A program made the position numbers and the translations under genes. DNA of 34,055 nt, taken from the NCBI RefSeq assembly GCF_000970465.2, contig NZ_LAJE02000378.1, forward strand, positions 1-34,055, in the 5' to 3' direction. The stretch comes from Devosia insulae DS-56 (GTDB lineage: Bacteria > Pseudomonadota > Alphaproteobacteria > Rhizobiales > Devosiaceae). The stretch's first letter is position 1, and each line of letters begins with the position of its first letter. The notes beneath the pieces were generated by a model. It had not been told where the DNA came from and did no database searches. It saw only the letters and a list, made by a program, of their open reading frames with translations. Positions 15,915 to 23,563 of the stretch are shown here, piece by piece.

Positions 15915-16813
15915 GCGTCACCCCCGATCTCGTCGTCGATCCGAAGCGCGCGGTGCGCGCCGCCCGCTGGGCCGAGTTCAAGGTCTTCACCCGCCGCTTC
16001 ATGCGCAACCCGCTGGGCGTGGTCGGACTGGTCATCGTCGTTCTGCTGCTGTTCTGCGCCGCCTTCGCGCCGCTCCTCGCAACGCACGACCCGTATCTGC
16101 CGAGCCTGACCGACCGCCTCGCGGCGCCGAGCGCCACCTATTGGCTGGGCGCCGATGAGCTTGGCCGCGACATCTACTCGCGCATTCTCTACGGCTCGCA
16201 ACTGACGCTGCTGATCGTCGGGCTGGTGATCGTCACCTCGGCGCCGATCGGGCTGATCATCGGTGCGGTCTCCGGCACGGTGGGCGGCTGGGTCGACGTC
16301 GTCTTCATGCGCATCACCGACGTGTTCCTCGCCATTCCCAAGCTGCTGCTGGCGCTGGCCTTCGTTGCGGCGCTCGGGCCCGGCATCACCAACGCGGCGC
16401 TCGCCATCACGCTCACCGCCTGGCCGCCCTATGCGCGCCTGGCGCGCGCCGAGGCGCTGATCGTGCGCAACTCGGATTATGTCAACGCAGTGCGGCTGGC
16501 CGGGGCCAGCGAGTTCCGCATCATCGTGTTCCACGTCATCCCGATGTGCCTGAGCTCCGTGATCGTGCGCATGACCTTCGACATGGCGGGCATCATCCTC
16601 ACCGCTGCCGGCCTCGGCTTCATCGGGCTCGGGGCACAACCGCCGCTGCCCGAGTGGGGCGCCATGATTTCCACCGGCCGCAAGTTCATCTTCGACCAAT
16701 GGTGGGTGGCGACGGTGCCCGGCATCGCGATCTTCACCGTGTCACTCGGCTTTAACCTCCTGGGTGACGCCTTGCGCGACCTGCTCGATCCGCACCTGAG
16801 GCAGCGCAAATGA
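15911..16813 (+). CDS. Dpp/Opp-type ABC importer permease, DppC-like
   Basis: Second inner-membrane subunit, 300 residues. ATG 15911 overlaps the DppB-like stop as ATGA. The frame is open much further upstream, but that lies inside the previous gene and is not family sequence. After a cytoplasmic N-terminus, the first helix (GLVIVVLLLFCAAFAPLLA) is followed by LGADELGRDIYSRILYGSQ, a hallmark of DppC proteins. The EAA loop reads YVNAVRLAGASEFR, and GLGFIGLGAQPPLPEWGAM lies near the C-terminus. Its stop overlaps the next gene by four bases, so all four importer genes after the binding protein are coupled. Confidence 0.94.
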   Translation: MSVTPDLVVDPKRAVRAARWAEFKVFTRRFMRNPLGVVGLVIVVLLLFCAAFAPLLATHDPYLPSLTDRLAAPSATYWLGADELGRDIYSRILYGSQLTLLIVGLVIVTSAPIGLIIGAVSGTVGGWVDVVFMRITDVFLAIPKLLLALAFVAALGPGITNAALAITLTAWPPYARLARAEALIVRNSDYVNAVRLAGASEFRIIVFHVIPMCLSSVIVRMTFDMAGIILTAAGLGFIGLGAQPPLPEWGAMISTGRKFIFDQWWVATVPGIAIFTVSLGFNLLGDALRDLLDPHLRQRK

Positions 16814-17655
16814 GCGACCTCGTCCAGATCGAAAACCTGCATGTCGCCTTCCGCAACGACGATGGCGGCTACAACGACGCGGTGCGTGGCGTATCGCTGC
16901 AGCTGGGCCGCGAGAAGCTCGGCATTGTCGGCGAAAGCGGCTCGGGCAAGAGCCTCACCGGCCGCGCCCTGCTCGGCGTGCTGCCGCCCTATGCGCGGAT
17001 CAGCGTCGACAGGATGCAGTTCGACGGCATCGACCTCAAGTCGGCCTCGCCAAAACTGCGCCGTTCGCTGCGTGGCGGGCGTATGGGGATGATCCTGCAG
17101 GACCCGAAATTCTCGCTGAACCCCGTGATGACCGTCGGCAAGCAGATCGTCGAAGCGATCCGCATCGGCGACCGGCGGATCTCGGGCGGCGACGCGAAGA
17201 AGAAGGCGCTGGGCATTCTCGAGGCGGTGCATATCCGCGAGCCGGAACGGGTGTTTGGCCTCTATCCGCACGAACTCTCCGGCGGCATGGGGCAGCGGGT
17301 GATGATCGGCATGATGGTGGTGCGCGAACCGGACCTGCTGATTGCGGACGAGCCCACCTCGGCGCTCGACGTGACGGTGCGCACCCAGGTGCTGTCGATC
17401 CTCGACGAACTGGTGACGCGGCGCGGCATGGGGCTGATCTTCATCAGCCACGACCTCAACCTGGTGTCGAAGTTCTGTGATCGGGTGATCGTCATGTATG
17501 CCGGCCGGATCGTCGAGAGCATCGAAGCAAGCCGGCTGCACGAGGCGACGCACCCCTACACGCGGGGGCTCTTGTCCTGCCTGCCACAGATCGATGGCTC
17601 GCTGGAGCCGCTGCCGGTGCTCAACCGCGAAGCCAGCTGGGCGGGAGCCGCCTGA
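16810..17655 (+). CDS. Dpp/Opp-type ABC importer ATPase, DppD-like
   Basis: The first ATPase subunit, 281 residues, overlapping the permease as ATGA. Walker A GESGSGKS is at 41-48. The Q-loop is in ILQDPKFSLNP, the signature in ELSGGMGQRV and Walker B in LLIADEPTSALD, with the switch His in ISHDL. The C-terminal stretch THPYTRGLLSCLP is the start of the oligopeptide-transporter ATPase extension, here shorter than in the usual roughly 325-residue DppD. The last T of the ribosome-proximal stop overlaps the next ATG (TGATG). Confidence 0.93.
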   Translation: MSDLVQIENLHVAFRNDDGGYNDAVRGVSLQLGREKLGIVGESGSGKSLTGRALLGVLPPYARISVDRMQFDGIDLKSASPKLRRSLRGGRMGMILQDPKFSLNPVMTVGKQIVEAIRIGDRRISGGDAKKKALGILEAVHIREPERVFGLYPHELSGGMGQRVMIGMMVVREPDLLIADEPTSALDVTVRTQVLSILDELVTRRGMGLIFISHDLNLVSKFCDRVIVMYAGRIVESIEASRLHEATHPYTRGLLSCLPQIDGSLEPLPVLNREASWAGAA

Positions 17656-18374
17656 TGCTCGAGATCCGCAACCTCAACGTCGAGTTCTCCGGCAAGCTGG
17701 CGGTGCGCGACACCAGCTTTGCTGTGCAGCCGGGCGAAAGCTTCGGGCTGGTCGGCGAATCCGGCTCGGGCAAATCCACCATCCTCCGCACCGTCATGGG
17801 GCTCAACGCCACCTGGAACGGCAGCATCAGCGTCGACGGGCAGGACGTGCGGAAGATCCCGCGGAAGCAGCTGGCCAAGATGGTCCAGATGGTGTTCCAG
17901 GACCCCTACTCCTCGTTGCACCCGCGCTATGTCATCGGCCAGCAGATCGCTGAGCCGATGAAGATCAACGGCATCGCCAACCCGGAGCGCCGCACCGCGG
18001 AGCTGCTGGAGCTTATCGGGCTTGGCGCGAAGTTCCAGTTCCGCTTCCCGCATGAGCTCTCGGGCGGCCAGCGGCAGCGCGTCGCCATCGCCCGCGCCCT
18101 GGCGCTCAGCCCGAAGCTGCTGCTGCTGGACGAGCCGACCTCGGCGCTCGACGTGTCGATCCAGGCCGAAATCCTCAACCTGCTCAACCGGCTCCGCAAA
18201 GAGCTCGGCCTCACCTTCGTCATCGTCAGCCACGACCTGGCAGTGATCAGCTACATGTGCGAGCGGTTGATGGTGATGCGCAACGCCCAGCCGGTGGAAA
18301 CGCTGACCCGTGAGCAGCTGCGGTCTGGGGCGATTGCCGAGGACTACACCAAGGCGCTGATTGCGGCGGCTTGA
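17655..18374 (+). CDS. Dpp/Opp-type ABC importer ATPase, DppF-like, short form
   Basis: The second ATPase subunit, 239 residues. Walker A GESGSGKST is at 34-42. The Q-loop lies in MVFQDPYSSLHPR, the signature in ELSGGQRQRV and Walker B in LLLLDEPTSALD, with the switch His in VSHDL. It ends soon after the catalytic core and lacks most of the C-terminal extension found in the usual 320-330-residue DppF. The frame ends in a normal stop, so this looks like a natural short form and not a frameshift. It closes the operon and faces the MraY-like gene tail to tail with a 32-bp gap and no strong terminator. Confidence 0.92.
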   Translation: MLEIRNLNVEFSGKLAVRDTSFAVQPGESFGLVGESGSGKSTILRTVMGLNATWNGSISVDGQDVRKIPRKQLAKMVQMVFQDPYSSLHPRYVIGQQIAEPMKINGIANPERRTAELLELIGLGAKFQFRFPHELSGGQRQRVAIARALALSPKLLLLDEPTSALDVSIQAEILNLLNRLRKELGLTFVIVSHDLAVISYMCERLMVMRNAQPVETLTREQLRSGAIAEDYTKALIAAA

Positions 18375-18406
18375 GGCGCGCACCGGACTGTTGGTGCCCA
18401 GCCCCG

Positions 18407-19453
18407 TCACCGCACCTTCAGCAGAATAATGACCAGGAACCACAGGCTCGCCAGGTGGATGAGCAGGAAGCGCAGCAGGACCTGGGAGTTGGACCAGTTG
18501 AGGTTCTTGCGGGCGTGATCGTGGAACGGGAAGCGGATCGAGCTCAGGATCCTGAGGCCGAACACGCGGATCAACGCCACCTTGGCGAGGCCGGTGGCGC
18601 CGTTGAACAGCAGGAGCGGGGCGACGAAGAAGATCATCGCCGGGTTGCCGGAGACGACGATGCAGATGCCGACGAACAGCCCGATCGGGCGTGAGCCGGC
18701 ATCGCCCATCAGCGCCGCGCTGGGCGGCGCGTTGTGCCATAGGTAGCCGACGATGACGCCGCAGAAGATGGCGGCGACGATAGCCCAGTTGGCGGCATCC
18801 TCGCGGAACGGGATCAGCAGGTACTTGGCGTTGCCGGCGTCGCCGACCACCATGTAGAGGATGAAGCCGAGGGCGGCGATGGTCACTGCCGAGAGCGAGC
18901 CCGACACGCCGTCGACGCCATCGTTGCAGTTGACCGCGTTGATGCAGAGCCAGACCACCGGCGTGTAGATCAAGAGCCCCAGCCAGAACGGGATGTCGAA
19001 CACCATGGGGGTGAACGGCAGCCACAGCCTGGTGTCCTGCCCCCAGAGCAGCACGACGCAGACGAACAGCGCCACCAGCAGGTCGGTGAGGCCCAGTGTC
19101 AGCTCGCTCAGGCCCCCGGTGCGATCGTCGATGAAGCCGACGCCGGAGGCGAGCAGCACCGCGCCCATGGCGAAATAGATGTGCGGATCGATCGGCGAGA
19201 ACAGTGCGACGACCGCAAGGAGGATCAGGATCATGATCAACCCGACGCCGACCGGCTTACCGACGCTGTCGGCGGCGCCCACCGCATGGGCCCTGCCCCG
19301 GTCGCGCGGCAGCCGAGCCCAGAGTTTGGGCAGGAGGAACAGCGTGGCCAGCGCCGAGACGAGCGAGCCGACAGTGGCGAGGATGACGAAGGACGACAGC
19401 AGGCGGGCGGGACCCCAGATGGGGGTCAGGAGATCAGCAAGATAGGTCAGCAT
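18407..19453 (-). CDS. MraY-like polyprenyl-phosphate sugar-phosphate transferase, stand-alone paralogue
   Basis: A 348-residue inner-membrane protein of the MraY/WecA superfamily with about ten helices. MraY itself makes lipid I of peptidoglycan. The conserved acidic and His motifs are present in order: GFIDD with Asp109-Asp110, NCNDGVDG with Asp178 and Asp181, MGDAGS with Asp251, and FPFHDHARKNLNWS with His311 and His313, in the place of the MraY HHH motif. The His pattern and the W-S-N/E-x-Q-V-LLRF end resemble MraY more than WecA, while NCND and MGDAGSRPIG differ from housekeeping MraY. Residues 51-70 (DRGRAHAV, GKPVGVG) resemble MraY-like paralogues that I recall from Firmicutes. No murein gene is nearby. 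The start ATG 19453 is preferred over an in-frame upstream codon. The substrate is unknown. Confidence 0.8.
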   Translation of the reverse strand: MLTYLADLLTPIWGPARLLSSFVILATVGSLVSALATLFLLPKLWARLPRDRGRAHAVGAADSVGKPVGVGLIMILILLAVVALFSPIDPHIYFAMGAVLLASGVGFIDDRTGGLSELTLGLTDLLVALFVCVVLLWGQDTRLWLPFTPMVFDIPFWLGLLIYTPVVWLCINAVNCNDGVDGVSGSLSAVTIAALGFILYMVVGDAGNAKYLLIPFREDAANWAIVAAIFCGVIVGYLWHNAPPSAALMGDAGSRPIGLFVGICIVVSGNPAMIFFVAPLLLFNGATGLAKVALIRVFGLRILSSIRFPFHDHARKNLNWSNSQVLLRFLLIHLASLWFLVIILLKVR

Positions 19454-19546
19454 GATTGGGGAGCGGTCCCAGCGCGGCAATGCTGAAGCCGTAACCGAAG
19501 CCCGTGCCGAAATCGAAGCACGATTGCGGCTTTTCAACCACCGGCG

Positions 19547-20371
19547 TCAGCGCCCGCCAAAGGCTCCGGTGGTGAGGCCGGCAATGAAGGCGCGGTTGCC
19601 GAAGACGAAGACCAGCAGGACGGGCACGATGGCGATGACGCTGCCGGTCATCAGCAGTGGCCAATCGGTGTTGTACTGGCCCTGCAGCGTCGCCAGTGCG
19701 ACGATCGCCACCTGCATGTCGGGCTTGGTGGTGGTGATCAGCGGCCAGAGGAAGTTGTTCCACTGCGCCACGAAAGTGAAGATGGCGAGCGCCCCGAGCG
19801 CGGGCTTGGCCAGCGGCAGGACGATGGTGAGGTAGATCTGGGCATGCGAGGCGCCATCGATGCGGGCCGCTTCGAGCAGCTCGGCCGGGATCGACTTGAG
19901 GTACTGCCGGAGCAGGAAGGTACCGAAGCTCGAGAAGGCATAGGGCAGGATCAGCCCTTGGTAGGTGTCGATCCAGCCGAGCGACTTGATCAGGATGAAA
20001 TTGGGGATCAGCGTCACCTGCGAGGGCACCATCAGCGCGGCGAGGTAGATGAGGAACAGCAGTTCACGGCCGCGGAACCTCAAACAGGCGAAGGCATAGG
20101 CGGCCATCGAGCAGGTGACGAGCTGCAACAGCGTCACCAGCACCGACACGACGAGGCTGTTGGCCATGGCCCGGCCGAACGAGATGGTCGAGAAAATGCG
20201 GACGTAGTTCTCGACCTGCGGGTCGGCAGTGAACAAGGTCGGCGGGAACTGGAAGACGTCCGCCGCCGGCTTGAACGAGGTGGCGATCATCCAGACGAAC
20301 GGGCCACTCATCAGCAGCGCGCCGATCAGCAGGACCACGAACAGCAGCCAGTCGGTGGCGGTCTTACCCAT
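19547..20371 (-). CDS. Carbohydrate ABC importer permease, MalG type
   Basis: Inner-membrane CUT1 subunit, 274 residues with six helices. The EAA loop reads LLEAARIDGASHAQIY, with the expected VPSQVTLIPNF and WNNFLWPL motifs. Its ATG overlaps the other permease by eight bases. It is the last gene of the GH4/PfkB locus, with no ATPase after it. 93 bases separate it from the MraY-like gene start and hold no recognised signal. Confidence 0.92.
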   Translation of the reverse strand: MGKTATDWLLFVVLLIGALLMSGPFVWMIATSFKPAADVFQFPPTLFTADPQVENYVRIFSTISFGRAMANSLVVSVLVTLLQLVTCSMAAYAFACLRFRGRELLFLIYLAALMVPSQVTLIPNFILIKSLGWIDTYQGLILPYAFSSFGTFLLRQYLKSIPAELLEAARIDGASHAQIYLTIVLPLAKPALGALAIFTFVAQWNNFLWPLITTTKPDMQVAIVALATLQGQYNTDWPLLMTGSVIAIVPVLLVFVFGNRAFIAGLTTGAFGGR

Positions 20372-21266
20372 AGTGCACCCAGCGGCGCTGCAGCTTGTAC
20401 TGCACCAGGGTGAAGGCGAGGACGATCAGGAACAGCAACATCGCCGCGGCGCTGGCATAGCCCATCTGATAGAACTGAAAGCCGTTCTGGTAGATGTAGT
20501 AGACCAGCGTGTTGGTGGCATTGGCCGGACCGGCCTTGGTCATCACCAGCACCAGTTCGAACACCTGGAAGCTGCCGATGATCGAGATCACCAGCACGAA
20601 GAAGGTGGTGGGCGAGAGCAGCGGCAGGGTGATGTGCCAGAACCGGTCCCAGCCGGTGGCGCCATCTAGCGCGGCCGCATCATGCACATCCTTGCCGATG
20701 TTCTGCAGGCCGGCGAGGAACAGCACCATGGCATAGCCGAGGTTCTGCCAGATCGAGACGATGATGATGGCCGGCATGGCCCAGCGGGTCGAGCCCATCC
20801 ACTTGGGCAGGTCAGTGACACCGACCAGGCTGAGAGCGGCGTTGATCAGGCCGAAATTGGAGTTGAACAACCAGGCCCAGACGAGCGCTGCGGCGATGGT
20901 ACTGGTGACCACCGGCAGGAAATAGACGACCCGGAAGAAGGTCTGGCCCTTGATGCCGCGGTTGAGCACCAGCGCGCAGAGCAGCGCCAACACGATCTGC
21001 ACCGGCACCGAGACCAGCACGAAATAGGCGGTGTTGCCGAGCACCTTGGCGAAAATCTCGTCGCCGGCGAGGGCAATGTAGTTGCCGAGGCCCACCCAGG
21101 TCACCTCGTTGAAGAGGTTCCACTGGGTGAAGGAGATGAAGAAGGCCGAGATCACCGGAATAGCGGTGAAGATGGCGAACAGCACGAGGCTCGGTGCCAA
21201 AAACAGCCAGGCGGCGCGTTCCTCGGCGCGCGCCACCCGCGTCAGCTGGACCCGACTTCGGGCCAC
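20364..21266 (-). CDS. Carbohydrate ABC importer permease, MalF type
   Basis: Inner-membrane CUT1 subunit, 300 residues with six helices. A GTG start at 21266 overlaps the amidohydrolase stop (TAGTG), so the two genes are coupled. Family features include the first helix AWLFLAPSLVLFAIF, FFRVVYFLPVVTS, and the EAA loop VHDAAALDGATGWDRFW. It is of the lactose/glycerol-3-phosphate-type permease group by general appearance. The substrate cannot be read from it. Confidence 0.92.
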   Translation of the reverse strand: MARSRVQLTRVARAEERAAWLFLAPSLVLFAIFTAIPVISAFFISFTQWNLFNEVTWVGLGNYIALAGDEIFAKVLGNTAYFVLVSVPVQIVLALLCALVLNRGIKGQTFFRVVYFLPVVTSTIAAALVWAWLFNSNFGLINAALSLVGVTDLPKWMGSTRWAMPAIIIVSIWQNLGYAMVLFLAGLQNIGKDVHDAAALDGATGWDRFWHITLPLLSPTTFFVLVISIIGSFQVFELVLVMTKAGPANATNTLVYYIYQNGFQFYQMGYASAAAMLLFLIVLAFTLVQYKLQRRWVHYG

Positions 21267-22141
21267 TACTTGTCGATCCCGTAGATATAGGCGGCGTTGC
21301 GGTAAAAGATCCGATCCTGGTCGTCGGCGCTGAGGCCCATGGTGTCGAAGGCGGCCTTCCAGCGTTCGATATCGCCCTTCACCCGGCGCAGGTCGGAATC
21401 CGAGCCGTAGACGAGTTTGCGCGGTGAGATTTCCTTGCCGATATAGCCGCCCTCGACGATGTGGTTGTGCACCACGTCGCCGCCGCTGATGTCGAAATAG
21501 AGCCGCGGCCGCCAGCGCGCGACGGCACTGGCGGTGCGGTAGTCGGGCCAGCCCAGATGCGCTCCGATGATGAACAGCTCGGGGAAATAGAAGGCGATGG
21601 TGTCGAGATAGATCGGCTGCATGCGGGCGCTGGAATAGCCGTAGCGCTCGCGCTTGATGCCGCGCGACAGCCGGGTGACCAGCGCTTCCTCGTCGGCGCC
21701 TTCGGGGATCGCCTTCCAGGCATCCTCCTTGCCGCCTTCGAGGTAATCGACCGGGCCACCGAGAATGCCGGTGTGGAACAGGATGCGGAGCCCCCGCGCC
21801 TGTGCCGCCTCGTAGAACGGGTAATAGGCCGGATCATCGTAGTTGCGCGACACGCCCGAGATCTTGATGCCGTGAAAGCCGCGCTGGTAGAAATCCTCGA
21901 CCAGCGTCACCGGGTCCTTGTCGAGCTCGAGCCGGCCCAGGGCGACGATCAGGTCGGGCCGCCGCTCCAGCGCGCCGGCCAGCGCGTCATTGCCGCGGCC
22001 AGGGTTGGCGAGGAGCGCGACTTTCTCGATCCCGGATTCTTCGCAGGTATCGGACAGCGCTTCGAGGAAGCCGATCTCGGCGCCGCGCGAGAACAGCTTG
22101 TCCCAGAAGCCGTAGTGAACGTGTGCATCGAAGACGCGCAT
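21266..22141 (-). CDS. Amidohydrolase-2 family TIM-barrel hydrolase or decarboxylase
   Basis: A 291-residue metal-dependent enzyme of the amidohydrolase superfamily (PF04909-like). DAHVH at residues 5-9 provides the first two metal ligands His7 and His9. His123 in FHTG, His195 in AHLGWP and Asp248 in GSDSD complete the usual set. Members hydrolyse lactones or amides, or decarboxylate acids. Placed inside an importer locus between the binding protein and the permeases, it may open a sugar lactone or remove an acyl group from the imported sugar. The ATG at 22141 is the only start that keeps the N-terminal strand MRVFDAHVH. The stop overlaps the next GTG. Confidence 0.82.
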   Translation of the reverse strand: MRVFDAHVHYGFWDKLFSRGAEIGFLEALSDTCEESGIEKVALLANPGRGNDALAGALERRPDLIVALGRLELDKDPVTLVEDFYQRGFHGIKISGVSRNYDDPAYYPFYEAAQARGLRILFHTGILGGPVDYLEGGKEDAWKAIPEGADEEALVTRLSRGIKRERYGYSSARMQPIYLDTIAFYFPELFIIGAHLGWPDYRTASAVARWRPRLYFDISGGDVVHNHIVEGGYIGKEISPRKLVYGSDSDLRRVKGDIERWKAAFDTMGLSADDQDRIFYRNAAYIYGIDK

Positions 22142-22177
22142 GGGTCAGATCCGTTGCTAGAGCGATCAAAACGTCGA

Positions 22178-22213
22178 GCGTTTCGTTTGAAACGCCCCGG
22201 AAAGGCCGGGGCG
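22178..22213 (-). promoter_or_regulatory. Two overlapping hairpins between binding-protein and amidohydrolase genes
   Basis: GCGTTTC/GAAACGC (22178-22184, 22189-22195) forms one stem with a four-base loop. CGCCCCGG/CCGGGGCG (22193-22200, 22206-22213) forms a perfect 8-bp stem with a five-base loop. They share CGC at 22193-22195, so they cannot both form fully. On the transcribed strand the stronger GC stem comes first, followed by TTTC. A stabilising or attenuating role after the binding-protein gene is likely. Part resembles a Rhizobiales palindromic repeat. Confidence 0.55.
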
Positions 22214-22253
22214 CCAATGGCGTCCCGGCCAGCAGAGTGGCCTGCTGTTTCGA

Positions 22254-23486
22254 CTATTTGGCCAGTTCGGCGTTGACCTTGTCCTTGATACCGCCGATCG
22301 CGTCGGCTGCCGTGCTCTCGCCGTTCCACACCAGATCCAGCGCCGGCTGGATGTAGAGGTTGGAGAGGTCGACGAAGCGCGGGAACTGCGGGAACTGCTC
22401 GCCGACATCGGCCTCCTTGAGGAAGACATCGCCGAACGGCGCCTTGAAGGCGGCCCGCACCGTCTCGTTGCCAGTCATCGCCGGCACCGCCGCCGCCTTG
22501 GCGCCGGCAAAGATCGACTGACCCTCGGGTCCGGCGAGGTATTGCAGGAAGGCCCAGGCGGCTTCCGGGTTCTTGCTGTTGGCGTTGATGGCAAAGCCCG
22601 CGCCGCCGGTGCGGTTGGAATGGATGCCGGTCGGCCCGCCAGGCAGGTTGGCGACGGCCCACTTGAACGGCACGTCGGCGAAAGTGCCGAGCCGCGACGG
22701 GTTGGTGATCACCATGGCCGCCTGGCCGCTACTGAACAGCTGGGCGGTGCCGCCGGCCTGCTCGGCTTCGAGGAAGTTGGGCGCAACCTTATCCTTGTTG
22801 ATCAGGTCGCCGATATACTGGATGGCCTCGACCGCTGCCGGCTCGGCCAACAGGAAGGTTGTCGGCTTCAGCGGATCGTCGAACACCTTGCCGCCGTTCT
22901 GCTGCACCCAGGTGGCCCAGTCATTGGACTCGAGCGCCAGGCCATAGCGGGTGATGCGGCCGCCCTCGGTGGTGGTCAGCTTGATCGCCGCATCGCGCAG
23001 ATCCGCCCATTTCCAATCGGCGTTCGGATAGGCAACGCCGGCCGCATCGAACGCATCGGAATTGTAGTAGAGGGCGCTCGGAGCGCTATCGCGCGGGATG
23101 GAATAGAGCTTGCCCTCAAAACTGTGGGTGAGGAGCGAGCTCGGCACATACTGGTCGATCGGAAAGCTGCTGGCTTTGATCAGGTCGTCCAGCGGGGCCA
23201 GCGCGCCGCGCGAGGCATAGCTCGGCACATTGGTGATGAAGAACACGTCGGGGCCGGCGCCGGCAGCGAGCTGCGCATCGAGTCGGGTGAAGTAACCCGA
23301 CCATGGCGCGTGCTGAATCTCGATCTTCACGTCCGGGTGGGCCGCCTGATATTTCGAGACGATCTCCTCGAACGGCGGCAGTTCCGGCGGATCGCCCCAA
23401 TATCCAAAACTAATCGTCGACTGCGCGAGCGCAGGAGACACTAATCCCAAAGCAGCGACGGCGTAGGCAAGCCACTTCTTAGTCAT
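22254..23486 (-). CDS. Carbohydrate ABC importer periplasmic binding protein (SBP family 1)
   Basis: The periplasmic receptor of the second CUT1 importer, 410 residues. ATG 23486 has AGGGAG about 8 bases upstream and opens a signal peptide cleaved after LVSPALA. Family features include FGYWGDPPELPPFEEIVSKY at the mature N-terminus, GAGPDVFFI, YSIPRDSAPSALYYN and GGAGFAINANSKNPEAAW. A palindrome lies in the promoter gap ahead. The GH4 and PfkB genes upstream suggest an oligosaccharide or glycoside ligand, but the sequence does not identify it. Confidence 0.92.
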   Translation of the reverse strand: MTKKWLAYAVAALGLVSPALAQSTISFGYWGDPPELPPFEEIVSKYQAAHPDVKIEIQHAPWSGYFTRLDAQLAAGAGPDVFFITNVPSYASRGALAPLDDLIKASSFPIDQYVPSSLLTHSFEGKLYSIPRDSAPSALYYNSDAFDAAGVAYPNADWKWADLRDAAIKLTTTEGGRITRYGLALESNDWATWVQQNGGKVFDDPLKPTTFLLAEPAAVEAIQYIGDLINKDKVAPNFLEAEQAGGTAQLFSSGQAAMVITNPSRLGTFADVPFKWAVANLPGGPTGIHSNRTGGAGFAINANSKNPEAAWAFLQYLAGPEGQSIFAGAKAAAVPAMTGNETVRAAFKAPFGDVFLKEADVGEQFPQFPRFVDLSNLYIQPALDLVWNGESTAADAIGGIKDKVNAELAK

Positions 23487-23518
23487 CTCGGACTCCCTTG
23501 TCTGTGGTCTGTGTTTAT

Positions 23519-23537
23519 TCTATACAAATCCTATAGA
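23519..23537. promoter_or_regulatory. Candidate GntR/UTRA operator before the binding-protein gene
   Basis: TCTATA (23519-23524) and TATAGA (23532-23537) are exact inverted copies around seven bases, in the A/T-rich 77-bp gap between PfkB and the binding protein. On the minus strand the region also contains two direct TTGT/TTTGT-plus-TATAG units. Such TATA-centred sites resemble those of HutC-subfamily GntR regulators, one of which is encoded at 25990. A -35/-10 pair could not be fixed with confidence. Confidence 0.45.
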
Positions 23538-23563
23538 CAATCACTACTAATATTGCGCCGAGC

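Noticed and set aside
18375-18406. Possible bidirectional terminator between the DppF-like and MraY-like genes
   Set aside because: Only a five-base stem (GCACC/GGTGC) without a T run is seen.
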